Both the position numbers and the translations under genes were made by a program. From Maritimibacter sp. (GTDB lineage Bacteria > Pseudomonadota > Alphaproteobacteria > Rhodobacterales > Rhodobacteraceae), in contig NZVC01000028.1 of the NCBI GenBank assembly GCA_002701395.1, forward strand, positions 154,460 through 218,459: a stretch of 64,000 bases of DNA. The letters run 5' to 3'. This document shows, one piece after another, positions 45,875 through 54,787 of the stretch; position 1 is the first letter of the stretch; every line of letters begins with the position of its first letter. A model generated the notes under the pieces. The model searched no databases. It had not been told where the DNA came from and worked only from the letters and a program-made list of their open reading frames with translations.

Positions 45875-46780
45875 TCAGGCCGGTTCGACGACCTTTTCGT
45901 ACTTCAGTACCTCCGACAGCGCGGCCTTGATCTTGGCGGCCTGTGCGTCGCTGGTCTTCGGCATCGGCGCGCGGGGCAGACCCGAGTCGACGCCCTGAAG
46001 CGACAGCGCGTGCTTCACGTTGGCGGGCAGGTTGTCAGCCGAGATGGTGTTCCAGAAGCGCAGCAGCGCCTCGTGGATTTCGCGGCCCAGCTTGTGGTTG
46101 CCGGCCTGAACCGCATCCCACAGCGCCACGCAGACGCCCGGAACGGCGGCCGGGTTCGCGGCGATGGTCCCGTGCGAGCCCATCGCGAAGGACGGGTACA
46201 GCAGCGCGTCGACAGCCGAGAAGATCAGCGAATCCTCGGGCGCGGTGATCATAAGGTCGGCGAACAGTTTCAGGTCGCCGGCGCTTTGCTTGACGCCCTT
46301 CACGTTCGGGATCTCGGTCATGATCTTCACCAGAAGATCCGGCGCAAGATAGTTCCACGGCACCACGTTGTAGATCAGGATCGGCAGATCCGTGGTTTCG
46401 CTGAGCGTCTTGAAATGGTTGTAGGTCGCGGTCTCGTCCGGCTTGAACACGTAGTGGACCGGCGTGATCTGCAGCGCGTCGATGGCGTATTTCGTCATCA
46501 GCTTCGCCTTGTGCGCGGCGTCGCGGGTCGAGTTGGTGATGATGCCGGCGATCACCGGGACCTGCCCCTTGGCCTCTTCCGCACAGATCTCGGCGACGCG
46601 CTCCAGCTCGTCCGAAGTCAGGGTGTGGCCTTCGCCGGTGCTGCCGCCAAAGCAGATGCCGTGCACGCCGCGCGTCAGGACAAACTGGACGTTCTGGCGC
46701 AGCGCCTTTTCGTCAATCTCGCCGTTCGCGTCGAAAGGGGTGACGATCGGCGGGATGATGCCGTAGATCTTCTTGCTCAT
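45875..46780 (-). CDS. DapA-family aldolase/lyase (dihydrodipicolinate synthase-like)
   Basis: 301 aa, a TIM barrel. GGSTGEGHTL, the Tyr of ILIYNVVPW and the Schiff-base Lys of VKGVKQSAGDL are present, so class I aldolase chemistry is expected. The catabolic context (TRAP transporter, kinase subunits, IclR regulator) argues for a 2-keto-acid aldolase or dehydratase rather than lysine biosynthesis; dapF elsewhere in the window is not linked to it. It is the first gene of the operon, with GGAGG upstream and possible IclR operators just beyond. Confidence 0.85.
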   Translation of the reverse strand: MSKKIYGIIPPIVTPFDANGEIDEKALRQNVQFVLTRGVHGICFGGSTGEGHTLTSDELERVAEICAEEAKGQVPVIAGIITNSTRDAAHKAKLMTKYAIDALQITPVHYVFKPDETATYNHFKTLSETTDLPILIYNVVPWNYLAPDLLVKIMTEIPNVKGVKQSAGDLKLFADLMITAPEDSLIFSAVDALLYPSFAMGSHGTIAANPAAVPGVCVALWDAVQAGNHKLGREIHEALLRFWNTISADNLPANVKHALSLQGVDSGLPRAPMPKTSDAQAAKIKAALSEVLKYEKVVEPA

Positions 46781-46790
46781 GGGGTTCCTC

Positions 46791-46849
46791 CATTCCCGTA
46801 TTTCGGAATGAAGGCTAGGTTTGGATCTGGAATTCCGTCAAATGGAATT
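46791..46849. promoter_or_regulatory. Candidate IclR operator sites
   Basis: In the 277-base gap between the DapA-family gene and the divergent IclR gene: CATTCC-N8-GGAATG (46791-46810), the palindrome GGAATTCC (46829-46836) and direct repeats of TGGAATT at 46828 and 46843. All share a GGAAT core. The rest of the gap is AT-rich and without coding potential. Confidence 0.5.
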
Positions 46850-47057
46850 TGTTATGCAATCCCACAATGCGGTACCGCGTTGGCGCCAAACTTCTTATCT
46901 ATCGGAAATATAACGAAATAAAATTTACTAATCTTAATGCTTGCTTTCTTCGATGCTATATCGTGGGCTTAGCGCGTCCCGCAATTTGGGATATCTTCGG
47001 GATCAACGCGTTTGCAGTTGCAGCATTTTGTCCCACATTCCGGTACGGAGGCTTGTG

Positions 47058-47855
47058 ATGGAAACCAAGAACGTCAAGACGCTGGGCAAACTGGTCGGGG
47101 TGCTTGAATGCTTTTCGACGACCGAGCGCACCCTGACCGTCACCGAGATCGCCGAACGCACCGGTCTGCCGCGGTCAACGGCGCACCGGTCGATCCTGGC
47201 GCTGAAAGAGGTCGGCTTTCTGGAACAGGAACGCGCGCGGGACGAGTATCGGCTTGGCATCCGCCTGTTCCAGTTCGGCGCCACCGTGCTTAGCAACATG
47301 GATCTGCAGCGCAAGGCGCGACCCTATTGCGAGGCCCTGAGCAGCCTGACAAGCGAATCCGTTCATCTGTGCGTCTTCGACGGCGAACGCATGGTCTTCG
47401 TCGAGCGCGCCACCGGCGGCCCCACCGGCGACCAGAACGACATGATCGTGATGGAAATATCGCCCTGCTACTGCACCGGGGTGGGCAAGGCGACGCTGGC
47501 ATTTCAGGACGAGGCGACGATCAACCGCGTGATCTCTACCGGGCAGGACCGCTTCACGCCGCATACCATCGTCGATCCCGACGACCTGCGCCGCGATCTC
47601 GCCGACATCCGCGAGCGCGGTTACGCGCTGGACTGCGAAGAGCACAAGGTGAACGTCCGCTGCGTGTCGGCCCCGATCCGCAATTCCGCTGGAAGCGTGT
47701 TTGCGGCGATCTCTGCCAGCGGTCCTGCGCGGCGGATGACCGAGGCGAACCAGCACCGGTTGGCGCCCTACGTGGTCAGCCACGCCGAGGCGATCTCGCG
47801 AAAGCTCGGCTGGGTTCCGGCTGCCCCCGACGAAGCCGCCGGGGACGCGCCTTAG
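47058..47855 (+). CDS. IclR family transcriptional regulator
   Basis: 265 aa from ATG 47058 (ACGGAGG upstream). Winged helix-turn-helix LTVTEIAERTGLPRSTAHRSILAL is followed by the IclR effector domain (SVHLCVFDGERMVFVERATGG, CTGVGKATLAF, GYALDCEEH, RCVSAPIRNSAGSVFAAIS). It is divergent from the seven-gene catabolic operon and convergent with the TAXI transporter genes, so it most likely controls the former in response to a pathway intermediate. Confidence 0.92.
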   Translation: METKNVKTLGKLVGVLECFSTTERTLTVTEIAERTGLPRSTAHRSILALKEVGFLEQERARDEYRLGIRLFQFGATVLSNMDLQRKARPYCEALSSLTSESVHLCVFDGERMVFVERATGGPTGDQNDMIVMEISPCYCTGVGKATLAFQDEATINRVISTGQDRFTPHTIVDPDDLRRDLADIRERGYALDCEEHKVNVRCVSAPIRNSAGSVFAAISASGPARRMTEANQHRLAPYVVSHAEAISRKLGWVPAAPDEAAGDAP

Positions 47856-47865
47856 GGTATCGCCC

Positions 47866-49785
47866 TCAGGCCGCCCGCGTCGACCGGGCCGCCGACCACA
47901 GGCCGAACACCAGCGCGCCAAGCAGGGCAAGGCTTGCCGCCTCTGCCAGCAGGCTGACAACACTGCCGACCGGCCAGACCAGCGTGACCGTCGCCAGCGC
48001 CGCGACCAGCGTGAAGCCTGCGCGGTGCATCGCCGTCAGCGGACGGATCATCCAGCCCGTCAACGCGGTGCCTGCCGCGAAGGTGCCGGCGAAGGCCGCG
48101 ACCGTGGCCAGCGCGATGTTCACCGGCGTGCCGATCAGCAGAAGCTCTGGCGCGTAGACGAACAGGAACGGCGCCACGACCTTCACAAAGCCAAGGCGGA
48201 TCGATTCCATCGCCGTCTCGTTCGGCTCTGCCCCGGCAATCGACGCACCGGCATAGGCCGCCAGCGCGACCGGCGGTGTGATGGCGGACAGCAGGCCGTA
48301 GTAGAAGATGAACATATGCGCCGCGATCACCGGAAGGCCGAAGGTTTCCAGCGCCGGGGCGATCAGGATCGCCAGCAGCAGGTAGGCCGCCGAGGTCGGC
48401 ATCCCAAGGCCCAGCACGAAGCTGGCGACCATTGTCAGCAGCAGCGTCAGGAACAGGCTGCCCGCTCCGACGTCGAGGATCAGCGACGACATCTTCAGCG
48501 CCATGCCGGTCAGGGTCAGTACACCGATCAGCATCCCCGCGACAGCCACAGCGGCGACGACGGGAAGCACGTTGCGCACCGTTTCCATCATCACCTCGAT
48601 CAGACCGATCGGACCGATGCGGGTTTCCTTCGTGAAGACCGAAACGACCAGCGTCGCGATCAGGCACAGCACGGCCGCGGCCGAGGGCGTGTAGCCGACG
48701 GCAAGGAACACGACGAGCCCGATCAGCGGGATCAGCAGGTGACCGCGTTTCAGCAGCACTTCCTTCAGCTGCGGAATGTCGGACGGGTCGGCGCGGCCAA
48801 GGTCGAACTTGCCCGCCTCTTCCCGCACGCCCACCAGCAGCGCGAAGACGTACATCAGCGCCGGGATAAGCGCGGCGGCGGCGATGGTGGCGTAGGGGGT
48901 CTGGGTCAGCTCGGCCATCAGGAAGGCAGCCGCACCCATGACGGGGGGCATGATCTGACCGGCAGAAGACGCGGCGGCCTCGATCGCGCCCGCGACCTTG
49001 GGGCGATAGCCGGTGCGTTTCATCAGCGGGATCGTAAACGTCCCGGTGGTGACGACGCCCGCCACGGCGGACCCGTTGATCGACGAGAACATCGTGGACG
49101 AGATCACGGCGGTCAGCGCCGGGCCGCCCTGCACCCGCCCGGTCAGCGCGTGGGCGAGGTCGACGAAGACCTGCCCCAGCCCGGTGCGCAGCAACAGCCC
49201 GCCCAGAAGCGAGAACAGCAAAATGTACTGCACCGCGACACCCATCGGCAGGCCGAACAGGCCCTCGGTGCGCAGGAACAGGTTCGACGTCACCCGGCCC
49301 AGCGAGTAGCCCGCGTGCCCGTAAGTGCCGGGGATCACGTCACCGAAAAAGGCATAGGCCAGCGCGATGACGCCCAGCGCCACCATGACCCAGCCGATCA
49401 CATAGCGCGCAAGGATCAGAACAGAGACGGTGGCGATCACGAACAAGGTAATGTCCAGCGACCCGGCGATCCCGCCAGAGCGGACGATGTTCAGGTAGTT
49501 CACCCACAGGTACGGACCGGGCACCAGAACCGCCACGGCCAAAAGGTAAAGAACGGCGCGCCAAGGCGCGAGGGTGCGGCGGGTGGCGACAGCGACAAGG
49601 CCCGCCGAGACCATCAGCGAGAAGAACGTGGCGCGCAGCACAAGCGCGGTGATGTTTCCGAACCACGCCGACCACACGACCAGCACGGTCACGAGGATGG
49701 CGAGGATGGCGAAGGCACCTGTCGCAAGGCGATGTTCCCAACGCGGCAGGTGATCATCCAGCAGGATGCTTGTGATGTTGCTCAT
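47866..49785 (-). CDS. TRAP transporter fused permease (TAXI type)
   Basis: 639 aa with about sixteen or more helices: DctQ-like and DctM-like parts in one chain. FSSINGSAVAGVVTTGTFTIPLMKRTGY, GAIEAAASSAGQIMPPVMGAAAF and GLGMPTSAAYLLLAILIAPAL are typical of the TAXI/4TM-12TM fused class. It works with the TAXI binding protein encoded upstream. Its 3' end is 10 bases from the convergent IclR stop. Confidence 0.92.
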   Translation of the reverse strand: MSNITSILLDDHLPRWEHRLATGAFAILAILVTVLVVWSAWFGNITALVLRATFFSLMVSAGLVAVATRRTLAPWRAVLYLLAVAVLVPGPYLWVNYLNIVRSGGIAGSLDITLFVIATVSVLILARYVIGWVMVALGVIALAYAFFGDVIPGTYGHAGYSLGRVTSNLFLRTEGLFGLPMGVAVQYILLFSLLGGLLLRTGLGQVFVDLAHALTGRVQGGPALTAVISSTMFSSINGSAVAGVVTTGTFTIPLMKRTGYRPKVAGAIEAAASSAGQIMPPVMGAAAFLMAELTQTPYATIAAAALIPALMYVFALLVGVREEAGKFDLGRADPSDIPQLKEVLLKRGHLLIPLIGLVVFLAVGYTPSAAAVLCLIATLVVSVFTKETRIGPIGLIEVMMETVRNVLPVVAAVAVAGMLIGVLTLTGMALKMSSLILDVGAGSLFLTLLLTMVASFVLGLGMPTSAAYLLLAILIAPALETFGLPVIAAHMFIFYYGLLSAITPPVALAAYAGASIAGAEPNETAMESIRLGFVKVVAPFLFVYAPELLLIGTPVNIALATVAAFAGTFAAGTALTGWMIRPLTAMHRAGFTLVAALATVTLVWPVGSVVSLLAEAASLALLGALVFGLWSAARSTRAA

Positions 49786-49811
49786 GGTGGTCTCTTGGCT
49801 CTGACTGTCGC

Positions 49812-49857
49812 ACGTTCCCCGGAACGTACGAGGGCGGGGCCGCTTCCGGCCCCGCCC
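49812..49857 (-). other. Tandem hairpins between the TAXI binding protein and permease genes
   Basis: ACGTTCC-CC-GGAACGT (49812-49827) and GGGCGGGGCCG-CTTC-CGGCCCCGCCC (49832-49857, perfect 11-bp stem) lie in the 91-base gap. No T-run follows on the minus strand. They probably protect the 3' end of the binding-protein message or reduce read-through. Confidence 0.6.
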
Positions 49858-49876
49858 CCTGCGTGAAGCAGGTTGT

Positions 49877-50800
49877 TTATTTCGACGAGAAGTAAGCCTC
49901 GGCGCCCGGATGCAGGTCGATGGGCGTGTTCGTCGCGCGGTCCAGCGAGATCTGACCGGCGGCCGGGTGGACGCGGCCGAGTGTTTCGAGGTTGTCGAAC
50001 AGGGTTCGGGTGATCTCTTCGACCAGTGCCGGATCGGCGTCGGCGGCGGTGAACAGGATCGCCGGATCGCCCACGGCGGCGATGGCTTCGTCCTGACCGT
50101 CGTAGGTGCCGGCAGCCACTTCGATGACCTCGTAGTACGGGTAATCCGCGATCAGCCCCTCCATGTTCGCCGCGTCGACCGGGATCATCGTCACGTCTTC
50201 GGTGGTGAACAGTTCGATGAAGGCCGAAGCCGGGGTGCCGGCAAGGATGATCGAGCCGTCAAGCTGGCCGTTGCTGATGGCCGACGTCGCCTCGCCATAG
50301 CTGAGGAACGAGACGTTGCCGATGTTGAAGGCATCCTCGTGCGTCAGAAGGCGTTCCGCGAAGATCGACGAGTTCGAGCCCGGAGGGCCGATGGAGATGT
50401 CGAGATCGGCCAGATCCGCCACGGTCGTCGCGCCGCTTGCCTCTGTCGCCGCGATCTGCAGCACCGCCGGGTAAAGGTACGCGATGGCGGCCACGTTCTG
50501 GGCGTCGCCGTCGAATGCACCTTCGCCGGCCATCGCTTCATACAGGACCGAGGCCGACGAGAAGCCCATGGTCATTTCGCCCGCCGACACGCGACGGATG
50601 TTCTCGATCGAGGCGCCGGTAACCTCGGCGTTGGCGGTCACGCTGTCGAGCTGATTGTTCAGCAGGTCAGCCATGCCAGCGCCGATGGCGTAGAACACGC
50701 CGCCGGTGCCGCCGGTGCCGATCGACACGCGCTCTTGCGCGGTGGCCGGGACCACGGCAGTTGCCATCAGGACAGCGGCAAGGGAAAGTTTCTTCAGCAT
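49877..50800 (-). CDS. TAXI family TRAP transporter substrate-binding protein
   Basis: 307 aa from ATG 50800, with GGGAGGAGA upstream. Signal peptide ending ATA-QER; the mature start VSIGTGGTGGVFYAIGAGMADLL is the TAXI signature, with GASIENIRRVSAGEM and DISIGPPGSNSS also conserved. TAXI proteins bind small acids such as glutamate, 2-oxoglutarate or related compounds; the ligand here is unknown. The 297 bases upstream hold no gene, but three GCAAAT repeats (50873, 50882, 50901). Confidence 0.92.
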   Translation of the reverse strand: MLKKLSLAAVLMATAVVPATAQERVSIGTGGTGGVFYAIGAGMADLLNNQLDSVTANAEVTGASIENIRRVSAGEMTMGFSSASVLYEAMAGEGAFDGDAQNVAAIAYLYPAVLQIAATEASGATTVADLADLDISIGPPGSNSSIFAERLLTHEDAFNIGNVSFLSYGEATSAISNGQLDGSIILAGTPASAFIELFTTEDVTMIPVDAANMEGLIADYPYYEVIEVAAGTYDGQDEAIAAVGDPAILFTAADADPALVEEITRTLFDNLETLGRVHPAAGQISLDRATNTPIDLHPGAEAYFSSK

Positions 50801-51097
50801 CGGGTGTCTCCTCCCAAATGAAGTTTCGGAAAAGCGATAGCTTTCGCATCGTCGGGAATAGTTCATCCGGTCGCAAATCCTGCAAATTCAATTGCCGGAC
50901 GCAAATTAAGTTTTCACTATACCCCCCGAAGTCCCACCGTCGTCGGACACCATGATTCGGAAGGGAAATACACGCCTGCGGCATTGGTTTTCCGGCTGGA
51001 ATCCCACGCGACGGCAACTTGCGGGATCATGGGTTCCAGCAGGCGACTATCGTCGCGGCACCCCTGTTACCGCACGGACGATGCGCCGGACCCCGAC

Positions 51098-52723
51098 TCA
51101 GGCGATGCGGGACAGCACGCCCTCCGCCCACCTGTGCGACGCCATACCGAAGCAGTCGTGCAGGCTGTCGGCGGCGATCACGCTGCCCAGCGCCAGCCGC
51201 CCCAACAGGCAAAGACCGGGCACGGGCCGACCGTCGCGGTCAACCAGCCGCCCATCGGCCGCCGTGCGGGCGGCAAGGTCCTCGGGCGCCGTCAGCCAGC
51301 CAGCCGCCATCAGCCCCGGCACCGGCCCGTCCACCAACTGCGCGGGGTCGGGGGACGGCAACACGGCGTCGATCATGACGTCGGCGGTCACGTCCTCGCC
51401 GTCTGTCGTCAGGCGCCAGCCCGCGTCGATCAGCGCGATGTCGGGGTCGCAGGACAGCCGCGTCGTGACGATGCCCGCGTCGATCAGCGCGCGCAGCTCG
51501 CGGCACGCATCGACCGGGGGACCGTAGGAAAAGCGTTTCAGACCCTCGTCGAACCCCACGATCAGCGCGGCGGTATCCGGCGCGGTGTCCGCCGGGTTAT
51601 AGCCCTGCCGCAGCTGGTCCTGCCATTTGCGCCAGACCTGCCCGACGACATAGCCAACCGACGGCGGCTTGCTGCCAGCGGCCATCGCAATCCCGTCGTT
51701 CAGCGTGTCGAGCGCGGATTGGCTGTCCTGCGACCCGGGATCCGACCATTCGGTGTCCAGCCACTCGGCCACGGCGTCGGCTCCGGTCTTCGCGCCGCTG
51801 GCTGCAAGGATGCGGTGCACCGGCGGCACAAGGCTATCGCTGATCCGCTGGCGCGCTGTCTCGGGCGTTCCGCAGGCTGCCGTCGCGATCGCGTGCTCGA
51901 ACACGGTGGTTTCATCGGGCAGAGGGTTGAAGCGCGCGTCGATCTCTTCTGTCTCTGGCTTCGGGAACGGGGGTTGGCCGTCCAGCGAAAAGGGCACGAT
52001 GCGGCGCGGTTCGTTGCCGGACGGCTGATACCCGGTGCTGGTGAACCGTCCGCCCATTCCCTGGGTCAGCACGCGCAGCACGTCGAAAGACGACAAGGCA
52101 AACCCGCGCACCGCGACCGTCTTTCCGGCCCAGTCTTCCGCTTTCCGAAGCAAGTCCTTCGCCGGATAGACCTGCGCAAGCGCGCATCCCGTCCGCGACG
52201 CATGCGCCTGCCAGTCCGCCAGTTGCGGATCGGGCTTCGTCTTGGGCTGGCCCGGCACAAGCAGGACCTCGGCATAGGGGCCGTGGGCACGGTCGCCGGT
52301 CTGCACCAGCCACCCGTCGCCCTCGCGGCGCACAGCGTCGACATGTTCGGCAACCCGGGACAGCGCGACGCCCTGCGCCCGATCCAACGCATCCAGCCGA
52401 TGCTGGATATACGCGCCCAGCCGCGGCCGGGGCGGAAAGTCGTCCGGCCCGATGGGCGGATCAAGCCAATCCGCCAAGGGCCGCACGTTCAAACTGTCCG
52501 GCGCGCGCAGGTCGATGTCGCGCATCGGGATGTTCAACCGGCACAGCGGGCTTTCATCGGGATCGAAGTTCGGCCCAGCGCCGGGTGCCGGAAAAGGATC
52601 GAACACATCAACCGACAGCCGTAGTCCCCGCGTTTCGGCAAGGGCCGCCAGCGCCTCGAGCGCGCCGACACCTCGAGGGCCAAGCCCGATGACGGCAATT
52701 CGCCTGTCGTCCCCAGCGTTCAT
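51098..52723 (-). CDS. FAD/NAD(P)-binding oxidoreductase-like protein
   Basis: 541 aa from ATG 52723 (AAGGATCGG upstream). An N-terminal Rossmann motif IAVIGLGPRGVGALEAL and blocks LCRLNIPMRDIDLR and TVAVRGFALSSFDVLRVLT match the FAD-NAD(P)-binding family that includes E. coli YdhS and some lysine/ornithine monooxygenase relatives. The C-terminal LCLLGRLALGSVIAADSLHDCFG is typical. The reaction is unknown. It stands alone, divergent from the Crp/Fnr regulator. Confidence 0.75.
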   Translation of the reverse strand: MNAGDDRRIAVIGLGPRGVGALEALAALAETRGLRLSVDVFDPFPAPGAGPNFDPDESPLCRLNIPMRDIDLRAPDSLNVRPLADWLDPPIGPDDFPPRPRLGAYIQHRLDALDRAQGVALSRVAEHVDAVRREGDGWLVQTGDRAHGPYAEVLLVPGQPKTKPDPQLADWQAHASRTGCALAQVYPAKDLLRKAEDWAGKTVAVRGFALSSFDVLRVLTQGMGGRFTSTGYQPSGNEPRRIVPFSLDGQPPFPKPETEEIDARFNPLPDETTVFEHAIATAACGTPETARQRISDSLVPPVHRILAASGAKTGADAVAEWLDTEWSDPGSQDSQSALDTLNDGIAMAAGSKPPSVGYVVGQVWRKWQDQLRQGYNPADTAPDTAALIVGFDEGLKRFSYGPPVDACRELRALIDAGIVTTRLSCDPDIALIDAGWRLTTDGEDVTADVMIDAVLPSPDPAQLVDGPVPGLMAAGWLTAPEDLAARTAADGRLVDRDGRPVPGLCLLGRLALGSVIAADSLHDCFGMASHRWAEGVLSRIA

Positions 52724-52929
52724 TTCCGATCCTTCCCGCATACCTCAGCCATCAGATAGCACGGGCGTGACGCGAACCTAGGGCGCTGGAAGACACCCTG
52801 TGCGGCACCGCCAACCGCCTGCCGCCAATGACCCTGCGGAATGAAGGCCGCCTTGGAATAAAACCTCAGGAACGAAGCGTGCGCTTGCATCGTTAAAGTA
52901 CGCGGGGGCGTTGAAGGTCGCCGCAATGT

Positions 52930-52941
52930 TAACATATGTTA
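52930..52941. promoter_or_regulatory. TAACATATGTTA palindrome upstream of the Crp/Fnr gene
   Basis: A perfect 12-bp palindrome 49 bases before the Crp/Fnr ATG, in an AT-rich pocket. The overlapping 8-mer GTTAACAT (52928-52935) recurs at 53755-53762 in the leader of the following HWE kinase gene, suggesting a shared operator. Confidence 0.4.
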
Positions 52942-52990
52942 GGAATAGACGTCTCAGGAGCAAAACCCGGCAGGGTGCAGAAGGATATCG

Positions 52991-53731
52991 ATGACGGAAG
53001 ACGCTTATCCCTACACACGGCGATTCCTGCAGGGCCGGTCGCGGGAAGCCCTGTCGGAACGCGAAAAGGCAGTGCTGGAGGGGCTCGTCGAAGATGTCGA
53101 ACGCTTCACGGCGCCGCACACCATCCTTGAACGCGGCACCTATCTTGAACGCAGCACGATCCTGATCGAAGGCACCCTTGCCCGCGTGATCCGCGAAGGC
53201 GGCAAGCGGCACATCGTGGCGCTGCATGTGCCCGGCGACTTTGTCGATCTGCACGCCTTCGCCCTGAAACGGCTGGACCATGACATCCTTTCGATCGGGT
53301 CTGTTCAGATCGGCTATGCCCCGCACACCCGCATCCAAGACGTTCTGGAAACCGAGCCGAACCTTGCGCGGATGCTGTGGTATTCGACCCTTCTCGATGC
53401 CGCGATGCACCGCGAATGGATCATGAAGCTGGAACATCTCAGCGCGGACGGACGCCTTGCGCATCTTGTGGCAGAGATCTGGCAGCGGCTCGATTTCGTG
53501 GATCTGGCCGGCGAAAACGGGTTTTTCCTGCCGCTGACCCAGCAGGAACTGGCAGACGCCTGCGGAACGACCAGCATCCACATGAACCGGGTCGTGCGGA
53601 AGCTGCGCGAAAGCGGGATCGTCGACATCTCTCGTGGGCAGGTCACGGTGCTCGACAAGGAGGCATTGAAGAAGCTCGGCGCCTTCGACACCGCCTATCT
53701 CTATGGCCAAGGACCACTGAAGTTGACCTGA
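52991..53731 (+). CDS. Crp/Fnr family transcriptional regulator
   Basis: 246 aa. An N-terminal cyclic-nucleotide-type beta-roll (ILIEGTLARVIREGGKRHIVALHVPGDFV) and a C-terminal winged helix-turn-helix (PLTQQELADACGTTSIHMNRVVRKLRESG). There is no N-terminal cysteine cluster, so it is not an oxygen-sensing FNR. Regulators of this subgroup in alphaproteobacteria have unknown effectors. The HWE kinase gene follows on the same strand after 111 bases. Confidence 0.9.
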   Translation: MTEDAYPYTRRFLQGRSREALSEREKAVLEGLVEDVERFTAPHTILERGTYLERSTILIEGTLARVIREGGKRHIVALHVPGDFVDLHAFALKRLDHDILSIGSVQIGYAPHTRIQDVLETEPNLARMLWYSTLLDAAMHREWIMKLEHLSADGRLAHLVAEIWQRLDFVDLAGENGFFLPLTQQELADACGTTSIHMNRVVRKLRESGIVDISRGQVTVLDKEALKKLGAFDTAYLYGQGPLKLT

Positions 53732-53842
53732 CCGGTTGACACCGGAGCATGAAAGTTAACATTGGGACAGTGACCGGCGACGTTCGTCCGGCACTTTGCG
53801 TCATACCATTGCGCCCACCACGGCGCTTAGGACAGCGACCCG

Positions 53843-54787
53843 ATGCCCTTAGAAGACGACCGTCTGAAACATGCCTTCGGCTTCGCTGGGATAGGCCGTT
53901 GGGAATTCTCCTACAAAGATCGGTCCCTGTTCCTTGATTCGGCATGCCGCGATTTGTTCGAGGTGTCGGAAGCCGAAGCCTCGTCCCAGACCGCGCTTAT
54001 GACCCGCGTCGCGGAAGAGGACCGAGAGCGCGCCTTCGGTGCGCTGGACGCTTTGTCGAAAGACGGCGAAGTCTACGACGAAACATTCCGGATGAACCTG
54101 CCCTCTGGCACTGAACGGTGGCTGCGCGGTGTCGCGCGATACCGCGCGTCCGAGGACGGGGATACGATCATCGGCGTCAGCTTCGACGTGACCACCGAGC
54201 AGAAGCTTTTGGCCGACCGCGAAATTCACCTGGCCGAGATCAACCACCGCATCAAGAACCTGTTCGCTCTTGTGTCGGCCATGATTTCCAACGCGTCTCG
54301 CGAAAGCGCGGACAAGACAGCGATGGTGGACAACCTGCGCGGCCGGGTGGCTGCGCTGGACCGCGCCCATTCGCTGATGCTGAAAACCGACGTGACCCAG
54401 CCGATTCCGCTGCGCGCCCTGATCGACCAGATCCTAGCGCCCGCACGCGGCGACCAGATGATCGAGATGACCGGCGAAGAGGTGCTGATCCCGGCCAAGG
54501 CGGCGACGTCGCTTGTTCTTATCCTGCACGAATGGGTGACCAACTCGGCAAAATACGGATCATTGCGAGAGAAGGACGGCGCCATCCGCATCCATTGGGA
54601 GCCGTACGAAAACGGCGTGCACATTGGATGGCGAGAGCGGGTGCCGGACTATGACACGGAGTCCTCAAAGGGCTTCGGTTCCAGCCTGATCCAAGCCGCC
54701 GCGATGCAGTTGCGGGCAGAAAAGGTCCGCCGTGTCGAAGACGGCTGGCTGATCATCGACATGAAGCTTCCCCTGGACGGGTACTAA
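53843..54787 (+). CDS. PAS-HWE soluble sensor histidine kinase
   Basis: 314 aa. An N-terminal PAS domain (about 10-120, FGFAGIGRWEFSYKDRSLF and GDTIIGVSFDVTTEQK) is followed by an HWE dimerisation domain with INHRIKNLFALV (candidate phospho-His near residue 134) and a HATPase part with LHEWVTNSAKYGSL and the WRE motif in HIGWRERV. There are no membrane helices. HWE kinases often feed the general stress pathway or light and redox signalling; the partner is unknown. The Crp/Fnr regulator directly upstream may control it. Confidence 0.88.
   Translation: MPLEDDRLKHAFGFAGIGRWEFSYKDRSLFLDSACRDLFEVSEAEASSQTALMTRVAEEDRERAFGALDALSKDGEVYDETFRMNLPSGTERWLRGVARYRASEDGDTIIGVSFDVTTEQKLLADREIHLAEINHRIKNLFALVSAMISNASRESADKTAMVDNLRGRVAALDRAHSLMLKTDVTQPIPLRALIDQILAPARGDQMIEMTGEEVLIPAKAATSLVLILHEWVTNSAKYGSLREKDGAIRIHWEPYENGVHIGWRERVPDYDTESSKGFGSSLIQAAAMQLRAEKVRRVEDGWLIIDMKLPLDGY

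Noticed and set aside
45875..46780. dapA of lysine biosynthesis
   Set aside because: The context is a catabolic operon with a TRAP transporter and IclR regulator, and such paralogues are common; the anabolic role is unlikely.
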